A stretch of 64,000 bases of DNA. It comes from Prinia subflava (Eukaryota > Chordata > Aves > Passeriformes > Cisticolidae). The DNA lies in contig NC_086256.1 in assembly GCF_021018805.1 (NCBI RefSeq), positions 12,094,032 through 12,158,031 on the forward strand, given 5' to 3'. Under the pieces are notes generated by a model. The model worked only from the letters and a program-made list of their open reading frames with translations. It had not been told where the DNA came from and did not search any database. Positions 26,575 through 39,841 of the stretch are shown one piece after another (position 1 is the stretch's first letter; each line of letters opens with the position of its first letter). The translations under genes were made by a program, and so were the position numbers.

Positions 26575-29523
26575 TTTTAGATGGGATCAATAAGGCTTTG
26601 CACTTAAGACTTCTAATAGAAACTTAGTACTAATAAGCAAACACCTTCAGAAGTAGTGTTTCTGGTTAGGCAATCAGAGGAGAGGCTAATTTGTACCCCT
26701 GATAAACACTTGAACTCCCTATGCTTCAGTATTACTACGGATTTACAGCCCAAGAACGTTTGAAACATCATACCCTGAGACAACTGACCCATTGGTACAG
26801 CAGTACAGTTCTGTTCTTCATCATTTACATATTGTCTCAGAAGCATTATTACAGTATAATCCAAACCACAAATCTCCTGGGTCCCCACTCACAGAAATGG
26901 AAACCACCATTTGGGTACAAAGGCATTTGTCCTGAAAATGATTTTAATCTTTTGTGCAAGAATTTTGTGGCGAGTAGCCCTCCAGAGAATTGGTATCCAT
27001 TATCTCCTGACTATCTTGGGAAACCTGCAAATTCAATGCTATTAGTAGATGAAGCTCAGGATTAAAGGTAGACTTGAAGCTGCCAAATTTTTCAGCTTTC
27101 AATATGATGGTTGCAGTGATTTGGTTATCCCAGAGCAAAAGTGACATTTTCTTGTCAGAGTCCTTAATTATTTTTTTTCCTTCTTTCTCTTTAATAAGCT
27201 GCAGAATGGAAACTGGGAAAAGATTGTCTCCTGTAATTAAAAGGACTGCCTGAGTGGCACTACTTTGGGAAGAGTTTAATCTTTGTCACGTTGGAGCTCA
27301 TGGAGTGTTCTCAACAGGAAGGCTGGACAAGGGAAACAGAATTATCACTAACAATGTGCTTTCCATGGAGAAGGCATCTGACACCAACTTCATCTTCTAG
27401 TGTCAGTGCCTGTTTTCATAGGGTTTTCTATATTATCCTTTATTACTTGTATAGAGGATGAACAAAATACCTAGGTCCCTGCACCCTTAGAAAATATCTC
27501 TCTTGCAGTTCAGGCCCCATTTTGCTATCACTCTGTCAAAACAAGCTGTCCAAACCCCCAAAAAAACCCTGGAGCAGCTGAAGCACCTTGCTGAAATCGG
27601 GTTGCCTTTCCTCCCATGATCTAGTGGCACATTGTTATGAAGAGACATAAAAGAGTAAAGAGTAAATAAAAATATGAGAATACTGTGAAAACAAGTTAGC
27701 TAAAATCCTTGTGGAACACACAAAAAGTAGCTGAACAGCCACAGGGTTCTTTGCTGTTCATCTACAGGTTTATTGCATGCCTTCACTTAGGCACAGGAGT
27801 GAGAGAAAAAGAAACCGGCTGCTCTCCTCACCCATAGCAGGGCTGCACTGGCACACAGGCCTGGATCAACTCCTAGCACCTCCCTTTTTCCTTTTAATTT
27901 GCAGGGATTGCTGGAAGATCTGGAGTGCTCAAAGAGTGTCTACAGGCCTCAGAGCCCAGCTTGCAGGATTTGCTTCTGCAGCCAGCCAGATTTACAGCAA
28001 AGCCACTGCAGCCCTGCTCTGCCTCTGCGCCGTGTACCTGAGATCCCCACTGGGCACAGCTCAGCTGGAGCTGAAAACAAGGCTACAGATGCCTACACTT
28101 GGGGCATTTTGTGTGTTTTTGATAATGCGATTTCCGTGTGCTAACCGCTCAGAGAAACATCACTGTGCATAAATCTTTACCTGAAGGCAGACGAGGAGCA
28201 GGGATGAGAGAAATAGTAACAAAACCCCAGCCCTGCTGCCTCCATGGAAAAAAAGATAAGGTCCAAAGAGGAAATAGGAAATTGCAAACTTAAACCTAAG
28301 AATTGCAAGGATTTCCTATTAAAGGATAGTGTCTCACCATAGTAACCTGCTGGACACCAGGGCTACCTGACCCAGAAGCACTGAGCCAAGGGAGGCCATG
28401 GTGCTCTGTCTCAGACTCTGCTGTGCTCACCAGAAGGGTGAGATGGAGAGGCATAACCTTAGAGCTCTATCTAGCAGGTTGTTTCCAGCTGTACCAAATA
28501 GGCAGTGGGAATTTGGCTTGCAATTTGATCAGAAATATACCTGATACTTTATTAAGCTTTGAAATGGATAATGTCTTGAAATAAAATTGTTTCACTGCCA
28601 AGTTGTATGTGTTAAGATCTTCCACTTCTTTATTTTAACAAATCCTCACATTATACCAAATAGCTTAAAAAGCAACATAGTTGTAACTGACTTGACCATA
28701 GATGTTGTGAGGCCTCACTATTGCACCTTCTCCTTCTGTTAGCTCCAGCTATCACTGTCAACAGTCTTACAGAGTAAAGCCCCATTACAGCCAGAATGGT
28801 TCCTTAAACTTTATAGCACTTAGAAATGCTCCTGAGACACCAAAAACATCTCAGTTCAGAATTGAACATGTAATACCTGCCAAATTTGCAGGTTTGAAAC
28901 CACTTCCAACAGGAATTAAAAAGGCCCTCTCCACAGCAGAAATAGGGCTATCAATACTTGACTTGTCTGCCCGTGTGAAATAGCGGGTTCTTTTCTCTGA
29001 CGTCGCAATTTGGTTTAAAATGGCTTTGATGATGACAGGGTACATGCGGATGATAAAACCACAGAGATGACAGTCTAATCTTACAAAGATGACCCATCAC
29101 TGATAAGAGATTAAGTCACACAACATTTGAAAAACCAGATTATCTGTCTGCTCGGATGGTGCCTGTGTACACCTCCTGCTGAGCCATGCTGAGACGCCAG
29201 TGACATACAAAGACGTTTCTCTGTAAAAACCAGAAATGCTTCACAGGATTTCTCAAACCGTTGGGACAAAAGAAGAAGAGTAAGAAAAAAAACCTCCTCT
29301 GATATTATATTGAACTTTTTTGTCAAACATTCATTTTTCAGACTAGTAAAGTATTTAGATGTACAGCATATAAATAATTTAGAGGTACTATAAAAAGGTC
29401 TAAATTACTCAATTCTGCCCTATAATTAGCACTCACAGCTATGCTGGCAGTGGGTGGGTGATTATTAAACACCTTTTATTATTGGCTTTATGTACTACAA
29501 TAAAAAATTAAAATTATACTTAC

Positions 29524-29590
29524 AAGAATTATTAGACATGCCGGTCCTATAAAACTCCATATAAAGTTATTCTTAGTGCTGAGCCAACAT
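29524..29590 (-). CDS. ADGRL4: ADGRL4 exon: extracellular loop 2 and first half of TM5
   Basis: This small 67-bp exon enters in phase 2 and leaves in phase 0. It encodes [19 protein letters not shown] and the start of TM5. The leading cysteine is the ECL2 partner expected to pair with the TM3 cysteine, and CWLS is a hallmark of the adhesion family. It lies 93 bp from the TM3-TM4 exon and is followed by the 15-kb intron that splits TM5. Acceptor TTTTCAG, donor GTAAGT. Confidence 0.96.
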
Positions 29591-29682
29591 CTGAAAATTA
29601 AACAGCAGAAAATGCCTTGAAATGTGCTTTTGTGATTATGTCTCCTTCTGTACCATGATTTGGATGCAGAAACAGTGACTTA

Positions 29683-29904
<222 letters not shown>

Positions 29905-30207
29905 CTAGAAATTCAATCAGAGAAAGCAGGAGTCATAATTCTATTAATAGGCTTTTGTCTATATATGTTATAGTATAATAGTACATGCACAGCAACCAGG
30001 TGACTCTAAAGTGGTGATTCAGCCCAGTTGCAATGCTGGTTAACAAGAACTTGGCCTACATCCATTTGCACATTCATTCATTAAAGTTTTCTGTAACAAA
30101 TGGTAAAATAAAGAGACTACATTCAACTTTTAAAATTAGAGTGACTTCCCTGAATAACTGTACAAATGGTTTGACCATTTGGTCAGGTCGATCCTGTTGT
30201 TATAGCT

Positions 30208-30256
30208 GAGTAGTCTATATACTATAGTAGCCTATATACTGAGTAGTCTATATACT
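30208..30256. repeat. three near-tandem 16-bp AT-rich copies
   Basis: The unit GAGTAGTCTATATACT occurs at 30208-30223 and 30241-30256, with a diverged copy (AGTAGCCTATATACT) between them. It lies in the intron between the TM1-TM2 and TM3-TM4 exons. Confidence 0.75.
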
Positions 30257-30949
30257 CGATCTACACAAAGTTAATTTTTATTATTTGTTAACATTGTAAT
30301 TAGGCATCCCAAGGAATTATTTCTGAAGTAACTTTTGTTATATATAGTTTGTATAATGATATTTTTCAATCCATCAATACTGGTTTTCTACCTCAGGGAT
30401 AGCAACTCATATTTTTTCAAGTGATTTTAAATCCTATTCAGCTACTAATAGTAGGTTATTTTGATAATTTATGCATGATTTTATTGCCTAAAACTAATCT
30501 GAGATGTAAAAATCAACACTCCAGCTTTCTGAAGAGCAAAAGAGACAGGTCAAGACCTCACATGGTACCTCCAGGTAACAGCTCAGTATCTCAGATGTCA
30601 GCTTGGGATTGCAGCTCTGGTCTGATTTTAGAGAAAACTGTTACCCTGGGAGCCACCAATGTGGCTTTGTACAGCATCCTAAGTGAAGTGAAAATGCTAA
30701 ACACATAGAGATCACAGTCTCAGTAAAGGTGACAAATTTTGAATGAAACCCATGGAGCAAAATCAATACACACCAGCTCAGAAGAAGGCCCTGCTTCTTT
30801 AAATGACCATTTTGTATTTCCTGTTACTGTGCTGGGAGATCAGGGTCACTACTGCAGGTAGGAAATGTGGGGAGTAGAAGCAAGATCATATCTTATACTG
30901 TATATTTATTTTGCAATACAAAATCAAGGCACAAGTGAAAACTACCCAC

Positions 30950-31153
30950 CTTATTATTGTTCATATTAATTCCAATCAGGAAAATAAGTTCCGCTAGGAA
31001 AAGGCTGCAGCAGAGGTTTTTGTGGATTGTCGTTCTAGTGCTTTGAATTTCACTGAAGAACCAGAATGTGAAAATGCACATGGAGAGGCAAATCAACGAA
31101 ATAATTATTCCTAGCTGAGTGATTCTTGTAAGAATGCTATAATTTGTAACACC
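30950..31153 (-). CDS. ADGRL4: ADGRL4 exon: TM1 and TM2
   Basis: This 204-bp, phase 0-0 exon encodes the start of the seven-helix domain. TM1 covers roughly residues 414-437 ([13 protein letters not shown] onward), followed by the loop [15 protein letters not shown] and TM2 ([16 protein letters not shown]). The TM1-TM2 loop and TM2 are almost identical to human ADGRL4. Acceptor CCCCCAG, donor GTGGGT (a weaker +3/+4, but +5 G kept). Confidence 0.97.
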
Positions 31154-32668
31154 CTGGGGGAAAATTATAATATAGTATTTAAAAGAACAGCTTTGTAACT
31201 TCTCAAGAAAGACTTCATTCTATAATACAGCTCTTTTCTTCTTTTCTACAAAATATTAATCAAAACTGTTTGTAGAGTTGCACTGAAAATGTAAACTTTG
31301 GATAATCTAAAAAGTATTGGGTTTTTGTGAGACAGATATAATTCTAGGGGAAATTAGTAATAAACTGTATATATTCCTACTCTTGCATTTTCTGATACTT
31401 CTTAACAAAACTTTTTATTAACATCAGTATCTCCTAATAAGATTTTCAAAATCAGATCATTTTAGTGAATGACAAATACACTGGCAGTAGGACATCTATT
31501 AATATGACACGAACATTTTCTAATATAAAAGGACTTATCACAGCAGTGACTTAGATAAGCAAAACTGAATAACTGTCTAACTGAATTTGCAACATGATCA
31601 AAACAAGGCTCTGAAATAACAATCACTTCAAGCAAATGCTATTCCAGATACGTAGCATGAACTTTCTCCAGAGAAACATAAGATATTTCAATACTGGACA
31701 TGAATATTTTCTGTATAAGAATACAATCTCTTTTGCTGTTTGCTACTTGAACAAAGGAACTCAGAAATACATGACTGTACATCAGCAAAAGGATAGTATT
31801 CAGCTGACCATAAAATGCATCTAAGTATTTTTTTACTAAATAAAGGATGAGAGATTCTTCACCTCCCAGCCTTTCTTTTCAAAATAACTGTATAAGTACC
31901 TGCAAAGGTTTCAAATTTGAACTGAAGACTTAGGATGCTATTTAGCAACCAGGAAACAGCCTCTATCAGCATGAAATTCACAGTGTGAGAGAACTGCCTC
32001 AATACAGTATATTCATGCTAATATTCTGCTTGCTGTCAGTTCTGATACCTTATAAAGCTGCCTCCTGAGGCAGGACCTGAGCTCCTGCAGATCCCCACTG
32101 AGATGCTGGAAATCTATGGGGCTTCTTAACATAAGAAGGACATAAATTGAATGGCCATCCTCCTGATTTTGTGCTGATCGTGAGTGTCCATGTTTAATAG
32201 CCATAAACTTCAGATTGATTATGCTGCTGCAAACTCTCCAGAGAGAATTTAAAGCAGGTTTTTAGATGCCAAGGTTAGACAAATGGGTGGCAAAGTTTTG
32301 AGAGACAGAAATTCAGGGCCATATGGCTACTGACCACCAGTGAATGGCAGATAAATCCCACAGCAGTCTTAAAGTGAGATTTAAAATGAAATGCAATGCT
32401 CCAAAAATAAGCACAACAGACTGTGTTTTTGGAACAAGATACTTTGCTGCATCACTGCTCTGTAATACTGCAGAAAGGACATAAGGAAATTCAAACACAT
32501 ATGGGAGGAATTTTGTTTGCTTTGTGCACAATAAATTGTGTGTTTGCTGAACAAAACCGAGAGACAACCTAAAGGGGAGTAAGTATGCAGGTTGCACTAA
32601 AATAAAAACCTAAGGAATGAAAACAGAAGAAAGTATCAGGTAAAACACTAAATTAAAACAGCACTTAC

Positions 32669-32836
32669 AACGGAGCCACCTGAGGACATCAAAACAGCAA
32701 AATGAGTCAGATGATTACATTTGCATGAGATATGAGTGGAGTTGGAATGTGTCAGCTCACAGCCTTCTGTAGCCCAGTTGCCATTCATTGTGTCTGAGTA
32801 GTTCCAAAATGCACATTTAATGTCTTTATCTGCAGT
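32669..32836 (-). CDS. ADGRL4: ADGRL4 exon: GPS autoproteolysis site and tethered agonist
   Basis: This 168-bp, phase 0-0 exon encodes the GPS motif. Four cysteines (fragment residues 358, 376, 388, 390) and tryptophans 361 and 371 are in place. The catalytic H-L-T triad is present in CNHLTHFAVLM, so self-cleavage is expected between L393 and T394. This would leave a C-terminal fragment starting THFAVLM, the tethered agonist (Stachel) of adhesion receptors. NYS, NST and related sequons fit an extracellular position. Acceptor TTCCAG, donor GTAAGT. The cleavage itself is inferred from the family; the residues are seen directly. Confidence 0.97.
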
Positions 32837-34100
32837 CTGGAACAGAAACAAGATGTTCTGCTGATGGCAAAAGGCAGGATATTTCCCATCAAGAGACCTT
32901 TCTTACGCTACACCGCGCAATTCATTAAAAAATGCTTGTTATCATTGGAAGGTTGGGAAACAAAAAACACATTCTGCAAGGCCTATTCCAAGCAATTAAA
33001 ATGTGGCTGGGGATGCAAGCAATTTATTCACGCAGCTAAAACCTCACCAAACATGTAGTCTAATCAGATTACTGAACCCTTCTGGCACCTGTGGAGATGT
33101 TGGAATTTTTACCTATTGAAAACATTGTTATATATACACTTGCACCTGCTGAACATGGACTAGACTCCAAGGTTACAGCCACATTGCTCATCCATTCCAA
33201 ATGAGCAGTTCAAAACCTGAGACTTATTCTGTGCATTTTACAAAGCAACCTCTGATAAAGCCAGGGTCATATCACACCTGCTGTATCACCTGCTACACAA
33301 CAGTGATGGGAAAGACCATTAGTATTAGTACAGTTAGTGCTTACTAAATCTAGTCAAAGACTAAGTCTCCCCCATAATACAGGCTTTATAAATTTATGCA
33401 AATTTATATAAAGGTGATTTCTAACTCAGAAGGGAAATAACAAATTTAAAAGCTATGTTACCAAGGTTAGCGCCTTGTCCCATTGCTCACCTCTCTACAG
33501 AGTAGCTTTCTTTTTATGTTTCTGATTATTCTTTGTGCCATGTAAGGTGATTCTTCATATATGAGTGAAGTTAGCAAAAATCTGTATTTGCTGGAAGTAA
33601 ACCTCTCAGTTTTAAATAAATGTGTTCAGATTTCAGAAAAAATAAAGCTTCAAAACTATAGGTTCTGTTATTACCCCTTAATTCCAGATTACTTTTTTTG
33701 CATTAACCTTGAAGCATTTCTTCCCTTTTTTTTTAGTATACATGCTTAAGAATCTGATAAACTTTCAGAACCATCCCCCATCTAAATACACAAAAATCAA
33801 GATCCTGTTATATTCTCTGGTTCAGGCATCTATATTTTATCATATTACAACCCAGCAAAAATGGCATTATTACCCTTGTTTTAGTCCCACAGCAGTTTTC
33901 CTCTGTATCATATTTAGTCTATTGCACTTAAGATGTCACACTGGAGATTAATCTTATTAGAGTAATAAATGGTAACCTCACATCAGCAAACAACAGAATT
34001 ATGTCTTAGCTTATCATATGCTGCAGGTATGCTTGCATCACATAAAATGATTAGCTAATGTTTTGTTTTACTTGAAGCTGATAATAAAAAACCCCCTTAC

Positions 34101-34294
34101 CTTGGCATACTTTAAGGTAAATGTTATTTTCTCAAGCTCGTAGAGTGTGGGTGGATTTGAGCTAATTGCAACAGCTATAACTGCTGAGCTCACAGTGTGT
34201 GTCTGCTCTGAGGGGCCTCTGGAGGAGGTGTTTTTGGGCGATGAAAGCAGAGAACCGATGTTGCTGTACCGCAGAAAGACAACTGCAACCGTGC
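34101..34294 (-). CDS. ADGRL4: ADGRL4 exon: GAIN subdomain B
   Basis: This 194-bp exon enters in phase 1 and leaves in phase 0. It contains TVAVVFLRYSNIGSLLSS and the block SSNPPTLYELEKITFTL, which is nearly identical to human ADGRL4. The middle segment, a serine-rich loop around residues 305-316 of the fragment, is shorter than I recall for the human loop, which is also rich in acidic residues. Acceptor GATAG, donor GTAAGG. It lies directly before the GPS exon. Confidence 0.95.
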
Positions 34295-34949
34295 CTATCA
34301 ATCAAACAGGCCGTGGTTAGTGCTCCGTGGGCTTTATAGCAGAACAAAATTGAGGGCATTAGGGAAACAATAAACAATAGACATTATTGCTGCTATTGTG
34401 TAAAATATGCAAAACAGATGGAGTCTTTGTGGAATACTTATAAAAGTGTTTTAGAGACAATGAAATATAGCTTTATTTAAAACAATGTAACTGGCATTAG
34501 AAATAAAAATGTGTGCTCGCACTGGCAATGCTAATTAGGTAGATGCACATATATTTTTCCTAGAGTAGTGTATGGTTGCTGCTGTTCTGCAACTGGTGTC
34601 AACTCTTATAAAGTAAAATGTCTCACACCTGAAGTAAATACAGGACCTTTCTGAAGTACCTGGCTTGCTTTGACTTCCATTACAGTGGACCCAGGATGGA
34701 ACACAAATAAGGAAAAGGAAAAAGGTATTTTCAGATTCAGTCCTGATCTTAAAAAATGTAGTGACTTTATCCCTGGTACCACAATAAACCCCATTTTTAG
34801 ATACTCATATATGATGAGATACAGATTAGATGGAAGATGAAGATTTAAAATATTTTTTCATATTTATTAAGTTATGTGCTTTGATTTCAGAGCTGTTTAA
34901 ACACATACATTTATACTTAGTGATGACAATAGTCATAAGCCCTTTCTGT

Positions 34950-35150
34950 AGCACTCTGAGGTACAAGCCAGATCTGGGTCCTGCTGGTTTTGGTACTAGA
35001 GGTTACATATTCTTGTCCCAGTGATCTACTCTCTGAATGGAAAGATGCACCAAATTTTGAAGGAGAAGTATTACAGAGAGTTGAAGGGGCTGGTCCAAAG
35101 TCATACAGCAGGTCTATGGATGAGAAAAGGATAAAGCTCAGACCTGTGAT
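34950..35150 (-). repeat. possible ancient SINE (MIR-like) fragment
   Basis: Around 35083-35142 the plus strand reads GGGGCTGGTCCAAAGTCATA, then CAGCAGGT and later GGATAAAGCTCAGACCTG. This resembles the reverse complement of the MIR/CORE-SINE segment that encodes 'TGACCTTGGGCAAG' and its neighbours. The match is weak and old. An 89-codon minus-strand frame over it has no recognisable product. Confidence 0.25.
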
Positions 35151-35374
35151 GGCGATACCCAGTGTAAAAACTCGTTGGATACTCACTGTATGTGTTAGAA
35201 ATATCAGTCTTGAGACAATAAAGGAGAAAGGGAGATAAAAATACCTTATCTTCTCTGTAGTTAGCAGTGTGGAAGTTCAGCCTTGGTAAACTGCACAATT
35301 GGTTGTTTTCTAGTGGGTACAAGTCTATCCAAGGTGTCCATTAACCCACCTACTCTCCAGCCTTTGTTTCTTAC

Positions 35375-35491
35375 CATTCGGATGAGGTTCCTTTCTCTTC
35401 TTGGGAGAGATCTTTATGTAATCTCCCCCTGTGTACACATGAGGGTGGATGTGTTTCATGTGGTGTGAATCAAAAGCAAAAACCTTGAGTG
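35375..35491 (-). CDS. ADGRL4: ADGRL4 exon: GAIN domain, central part
   Basis: This 117-bp exon is phase 1-1. It encodes LKVFAFDSHHMKHIHPH followed by a GGDYI segment and a basic KKRK run. It matches the human ADGRL4 stretch that contains MKHIHPH and the following basic residues. Acceptor TTTTGCAG, donor GTAAGA. It marks the transition from the helical subdomain A to the beta-rich subdomain B of the GAIN fold. Confidence 0.94.
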
Positions 35492-37713
35492 CTGCAAAAG
35501 AAGAAAAATACTGTACAAATCACAGCTCCATTATGGCCTACCATAATTTAGAGTTGGGTTAATAAATGTGCTACTGGATTGCATAATTACTGTGAATTTT
35601 AAGACTCTATCCTTGTGCAAAATATTTCAAGAAAAATATCATTAATATAACATGCTTGTTTAAATATCTATTTTTTTTTATTTTCATGCATACATTTTGC
35701 TCTAATACTTTTTTCTCTTTCCATGAAAAATATAGTCTCTTATTTACCTTGCCTTAAATTAGGTACTGGAAAAAAACAATGTAGGTTACTTTAGGAAGAG
35801 CTATTGCTTTATTAAAAATGTATTTCTGAAAGGGGCAACAAATCACAATTATAAAAAGGAAAGCATAAAATTCTCCACTGAATAATAACATTTGATAAAA
35901 GCCAATTTCTGAAAAGTATATATTTTATGGTTATCTATCCATGCTACCAAATGCACACTGCACCATGAACTAATGATGTGTCTAGGCAAAAAGCAAACAA
36001 ACAAGCATCACCCCTTAGGACACAAACTACATTAGAGTCTATTGAGCTCTTTATTTGCTTCATTACGGTGCTGAGTTTCAATCACCCAGGAAGGGAACAA
36101 AAATAAGTCAATCAGGCTATTTTAAAAAACAAAACAAAACAACAGCAAACAAATCTAAAACTTGACTGACGGAGGAATATCACTAAGCTAGACCATCTGC
36201 ATTGCTTAAACCACAGCACACAAAAATAATATGAGCTATTCAATAGACCAGCTGTCAGAAAATGTTTGTAAGGGCATAAGAAATTGTTTTCTTTGGCTGG
36301 AGCTTTGAAAAGCTCGTAGTTCAAGTTGCACCAAAAAAAGCAGTGGAGAGAGAGGGGTGATGCTGTAGGTCTTAACCCAAAATATTTGTGTGTGACACAT
36401 ATGAGACCTGTGAAAAATTAATTCATGCTGAAAAACAGTAACAAAAAATTTCAGTGTTTGTGTTCAATTTGGAAATGAGCTCATTCAGTTTAACATTTTA
36501 GAACAAAATCAAGGAATATAATCATTAACCTTTTAACACAGGAATTCCTCTCCATTCTCTTTATCAGCTGCTTCTGTCACCTTGGTGACTGATAGCTAGA
36601 GTTCTGCTGGAGGCTGCACTCGAATTCTCCCTTCCTGGCTTTGATGGGCTCAGCTCTGGTCAGGAGAGCCTCTGCTGAGCAAGGGAGGTGTGGGGAGGGG
36701 GCCACAGGGGCTTTACAGCCAACACCTGGACCTGCTGCAGAGCCAGAGGTGCTCTGCAGTAACATCAGTCTGATTCTACAGAGTCTGTGTCAAGGAACAA
36801 ATCCCTCCCTACTTTTTTATCACTCTAATTTATTTTCAGAAAAGTGAGGGAAGAACAGGTGGTTTGACCTGCCTCAAGACCACAGGAGGAATCTTTCACA
36901 TCAAGCCATCATATAAAACAGCAAGCTAATGAGAGACACTGAAGGACTGTACTAAATCTAAAATAAGAAATCAGATCACATACAGTTTGGGGACATTCAG
37001 AAAAATAAAGATGAAAAAGTGGCCATTGACAAAGGAATCAGCTGTGCTTTATCAGGATTTTCAAAAGTGGCTGGTGGCAGCCTTACTCTGCTCTCAGTGA
37101 AGGAATGGTAAAACTGTTATTACCACAGCAAAATCAGCTGGTATTGGCGGCAAGACACCAGCACACAGGGAGAAAGAAGGTTAGTGAGCAAAATGGTGTA
37201 GTTGAGACTAACCAATGCTCCTCCTGGGGAATTCCTCTTAAAATGAGAAATTCCTGTTGACATAAAGCTACTCAAGCTTAAACTCACTAGGTGCAATCCT
37301 TATTCCAAGTTCATTTATAATAACTACACTGAACCAAAAAGAGTAAAAAGAAATGTGTAGAGAGCAAATCCAAATTTTGTCCCACTGGTGTTTTTTATAC
37401 ACAAAAGGTGCATAGGATCATTTTGTGCTTATAAAATGAATCTAGACTGTGTGAGTATGGCCATAATCAGAGATTTAAAGAGAATATGAAAACAAGCTCC
37501 CACAGACTCAATTTATTTTTTTGCTCTGGACTCAAATGTTTAGTCTTTGAAAATTATGATACCTACACTGGAAGTCAGGTGTTACAAAAATCATACAAAT
37601 TAACACCTGTGTCTTTCACATAACACCATTTTGAATCTTCATAATTGTGCTGGAAAACTCCTCAGATAAATCCACATCCAAAGTATCTCTTAGGATAATT
37701 TTCTTTATCTTAC
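35492..37713 (-). other. ADGRL4: ADGRL4 intron within GAIN region
   Basis: A 2.2-kb intron between two GAIN exons. A GC-richer patch at about 36577-36765 has short open frames on both strands that I do not recognise. Nothing else stands out. Confidence 0.75.
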
Positions 37714-37897
37714 CTACGTCGCTGGCATTGGCCTCCAGCTGGGCTGTCTTTTTGAAGCTCTGTGACATGAGAAGCGTCGCCTGCTCTGCAGTGTGCAGCA
37801 GCTTGGTCAGGCTCTGCCTCTGGTTATCCACAGGCAGAGCCTCCCAGACTGCAATTTTGTCCTTTTGTAAGAAATTGTTCACAGTGTTGACCAAAAC
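37714..37897 (-). CDS. ADGRL4: ADGRL4 exon: GAIN subdomain A, second part
   Basis: This 184-bp exon runs from phase 0 to phase 1. It carries the highly recognisable blocks VNTVNNFLQKD and LLHTAEQATLLMSQSFKKT, which match the human ADGRL4 GAIN domain almost residue for residue. One NAS glycosylation sequon is near its end. Acceptor TTACAG, donor GTAAGA. The open frame continues past the donor into the intron, so the true end is set by the splice site and by the phase of the next exon. Confidence 0.96.
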
Positions 37898-37984
37898 CTG
37901 TAAGTAAAGGCACGTGTTTGAGAAGAGTCACGCTGTTTTTGGGGTAAGGGTAAACCCCACGGCTCCCAGGCTTGAGGCACTCAC

Positions 37985-38158
37985 GTTAATGGTGGTGTTG
38001 TGGAGGGCGTCGCTGCCAGAGACAGAGGCACCCACGGTGTTCCACGAGGAGTGAGACAGAGCTTCAACATAGGAAACCACTTCCACTGGTAAAAGCGGCC
38101 CCAAAGTGCTCCTGTTAATTTCTTGCAGCTTCTCCAGAGGGGTTTTTAAATGACTAAT
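37985..38158 (-). CDS. ADGRL4: ADGRL4 exon: GAIN subdomain A, first part
   Basis: This 174-bp, phase 0-0 exon encodes 58 residues, opening ISHLKTPLEKL and ending HNTTIN. It is the start of the helical subdomain A of the GAIN domain, the fold that holds the autoproteolysis site in adhesion receptors. It contains NRS and NTT glycosylation sequons. Acceptor TTTTCAG, donor GTGAGT. The next coding exon lies only 87 bp away, the shortest intron in the gene. Confidence 0.94.
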
Positions 38159-39841
38159 CTGAAAAATGCCAGAATTCAATTGTTAATTAAATAAGTAAAA
38201 TCATATTTCTGCACCTGAAAATAAACCAAATAGACTGATTTCTGTTAATTAACATACTGGTTTATAAGACACTAGTGCATAAACAGCCCTAGTCAATCAA
38301 CAGGTTGACCTACAAATTATTGATATTACACATGGCCAGTATAACCTTCACAAGCAACCACGATTAAAAAATTCATCTACTGTCATTACAATTTTTTTCC
38401 CCACAGCAGCTGTTTTATTTATCCTGATGATTTAAATTGAATTAGTAAATGTTCTTCAAGATAATTAAATATCAGTGATATGATTATTCTGCTCCTGCAT
38501 TTACTATTGACTTTTCTTTTAAATTTTAACTGAAGAGATGGGAGCAGATGGGAAGTATTTGTAAATTTTTTTAGTTGTTTTTTCTCAAATGCAAATTATA
38601 AAACATGTAGTTGAGTGAACTCTACTGCCTATTTCTCCTTCAGTGCTTCAGCTTATAAACTGCTAAATGCACTTTCATAAAGCAGCTAATTTAAAAATAT
38701 AGCAAGGAGAGTGTGAGATGAAGATTAACCTTCCACATTTCAGTCTCATGGTTGAATAAGAGAAGAATTCTTACTTCACAGTATTGAATCTAATTAATAA
38801 AATCCTCAACATCTGATTTTGTTTGATCTCTACTCTCTGCTTTTATGGGGCTTGCTTTGTCTTTGACTGCAACTGAACAGAACCAGAAAACAGGCTAAAA
38901 ATCTGACAGTCATTTACACAAAAGTATTTTGAGTTATTACTTTGAGTATATCTTTTAAAAAATGTCACCCTAAGGGTGTGCTGTAACATTTACTATGGCT
39001 TTACACCCTAGTGTGATAATTGGTATTATATTTGATACAATGCATTACATTACAGGTAAGCATAAAAAATATGTTCACACACAACATATATATAATGCTA
39101 GGTTAATAAAACCCTTAAAATAATATATTTTTGAATCCAGTAACTCAATCAAATTGTTTAGTATCAAATGTAGACATATGCAATTGCTTTTAATTTATTT
39201 AAGCTTATGCTTCATTTATCCTTTAAAATTAAACAATACTGTAGCTGTAGAATAACGAATAATGCATTCATTAATATATTTTTAATTGGTTTCAGGAATC
39301 TCTGTTTCTGGTGAAAAAGAGTATTTTCTGGTGAAAAGTATTCTGGCCACAGAGCATTTGTTTCTATAAATCCTGTATCACTTTACACACTGGCCTTTGA
39401 GGAGTAAATAAACCAGCCTACCGAGATGCTATGGCTCCCTTTTCTATTTAGCCACTTGTTGATATTGCTTTTGTAAGCTATCCTGCCTTCCTTCTGAACA
39501 AGCAAATAATTGCACATCAGTAAATGCAGCAGTGTGTAACTCCAGAAATTACAGAAACAGCTGAGTGATTACCACACTTCTGAATTTTTCATGCACCATG
39601 ACTCACTTTGCTGGAAAGAGAACACGCAGACTCCCAGCAAGTTATTATCATGAGTAGAACATACAAACCAGTTCAAATAATTTGAAATTATTAAAAAGCC
39701 TTCTGTAAACATGCTTAAGTTCAATTTTATGCTTCAAGCTTTTGTTAAAAACTGTTTAAGAACTATTATAATTGAAATAACAGTTTCAAACAGAAACAAT
39801 TAAAGGATTTGAAAATTAATCTACAAACCAATGCTACTTAC

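Larger units (their letters stand above)
15397..29523 (-). other. ADGRL4: ADGRL4 TM5 intron (bulk), no gene found
   Basis: This is most of the 14,989-bp intron (14535-29523) between the two TM5 exons. I see no coding exon, RNA gene or intact mobile element. It has an A-rich tract at 21822-21865, a TAA microsatellite at 26556-26574 and a tandem 14-bp duplication at 26035-26062. The stretch near 16240-16500 is AT-rich with several TAATTA-type and TGAGTCA-type sites, and might be a regulatory element, but this is not established. Confidence 0.7.
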
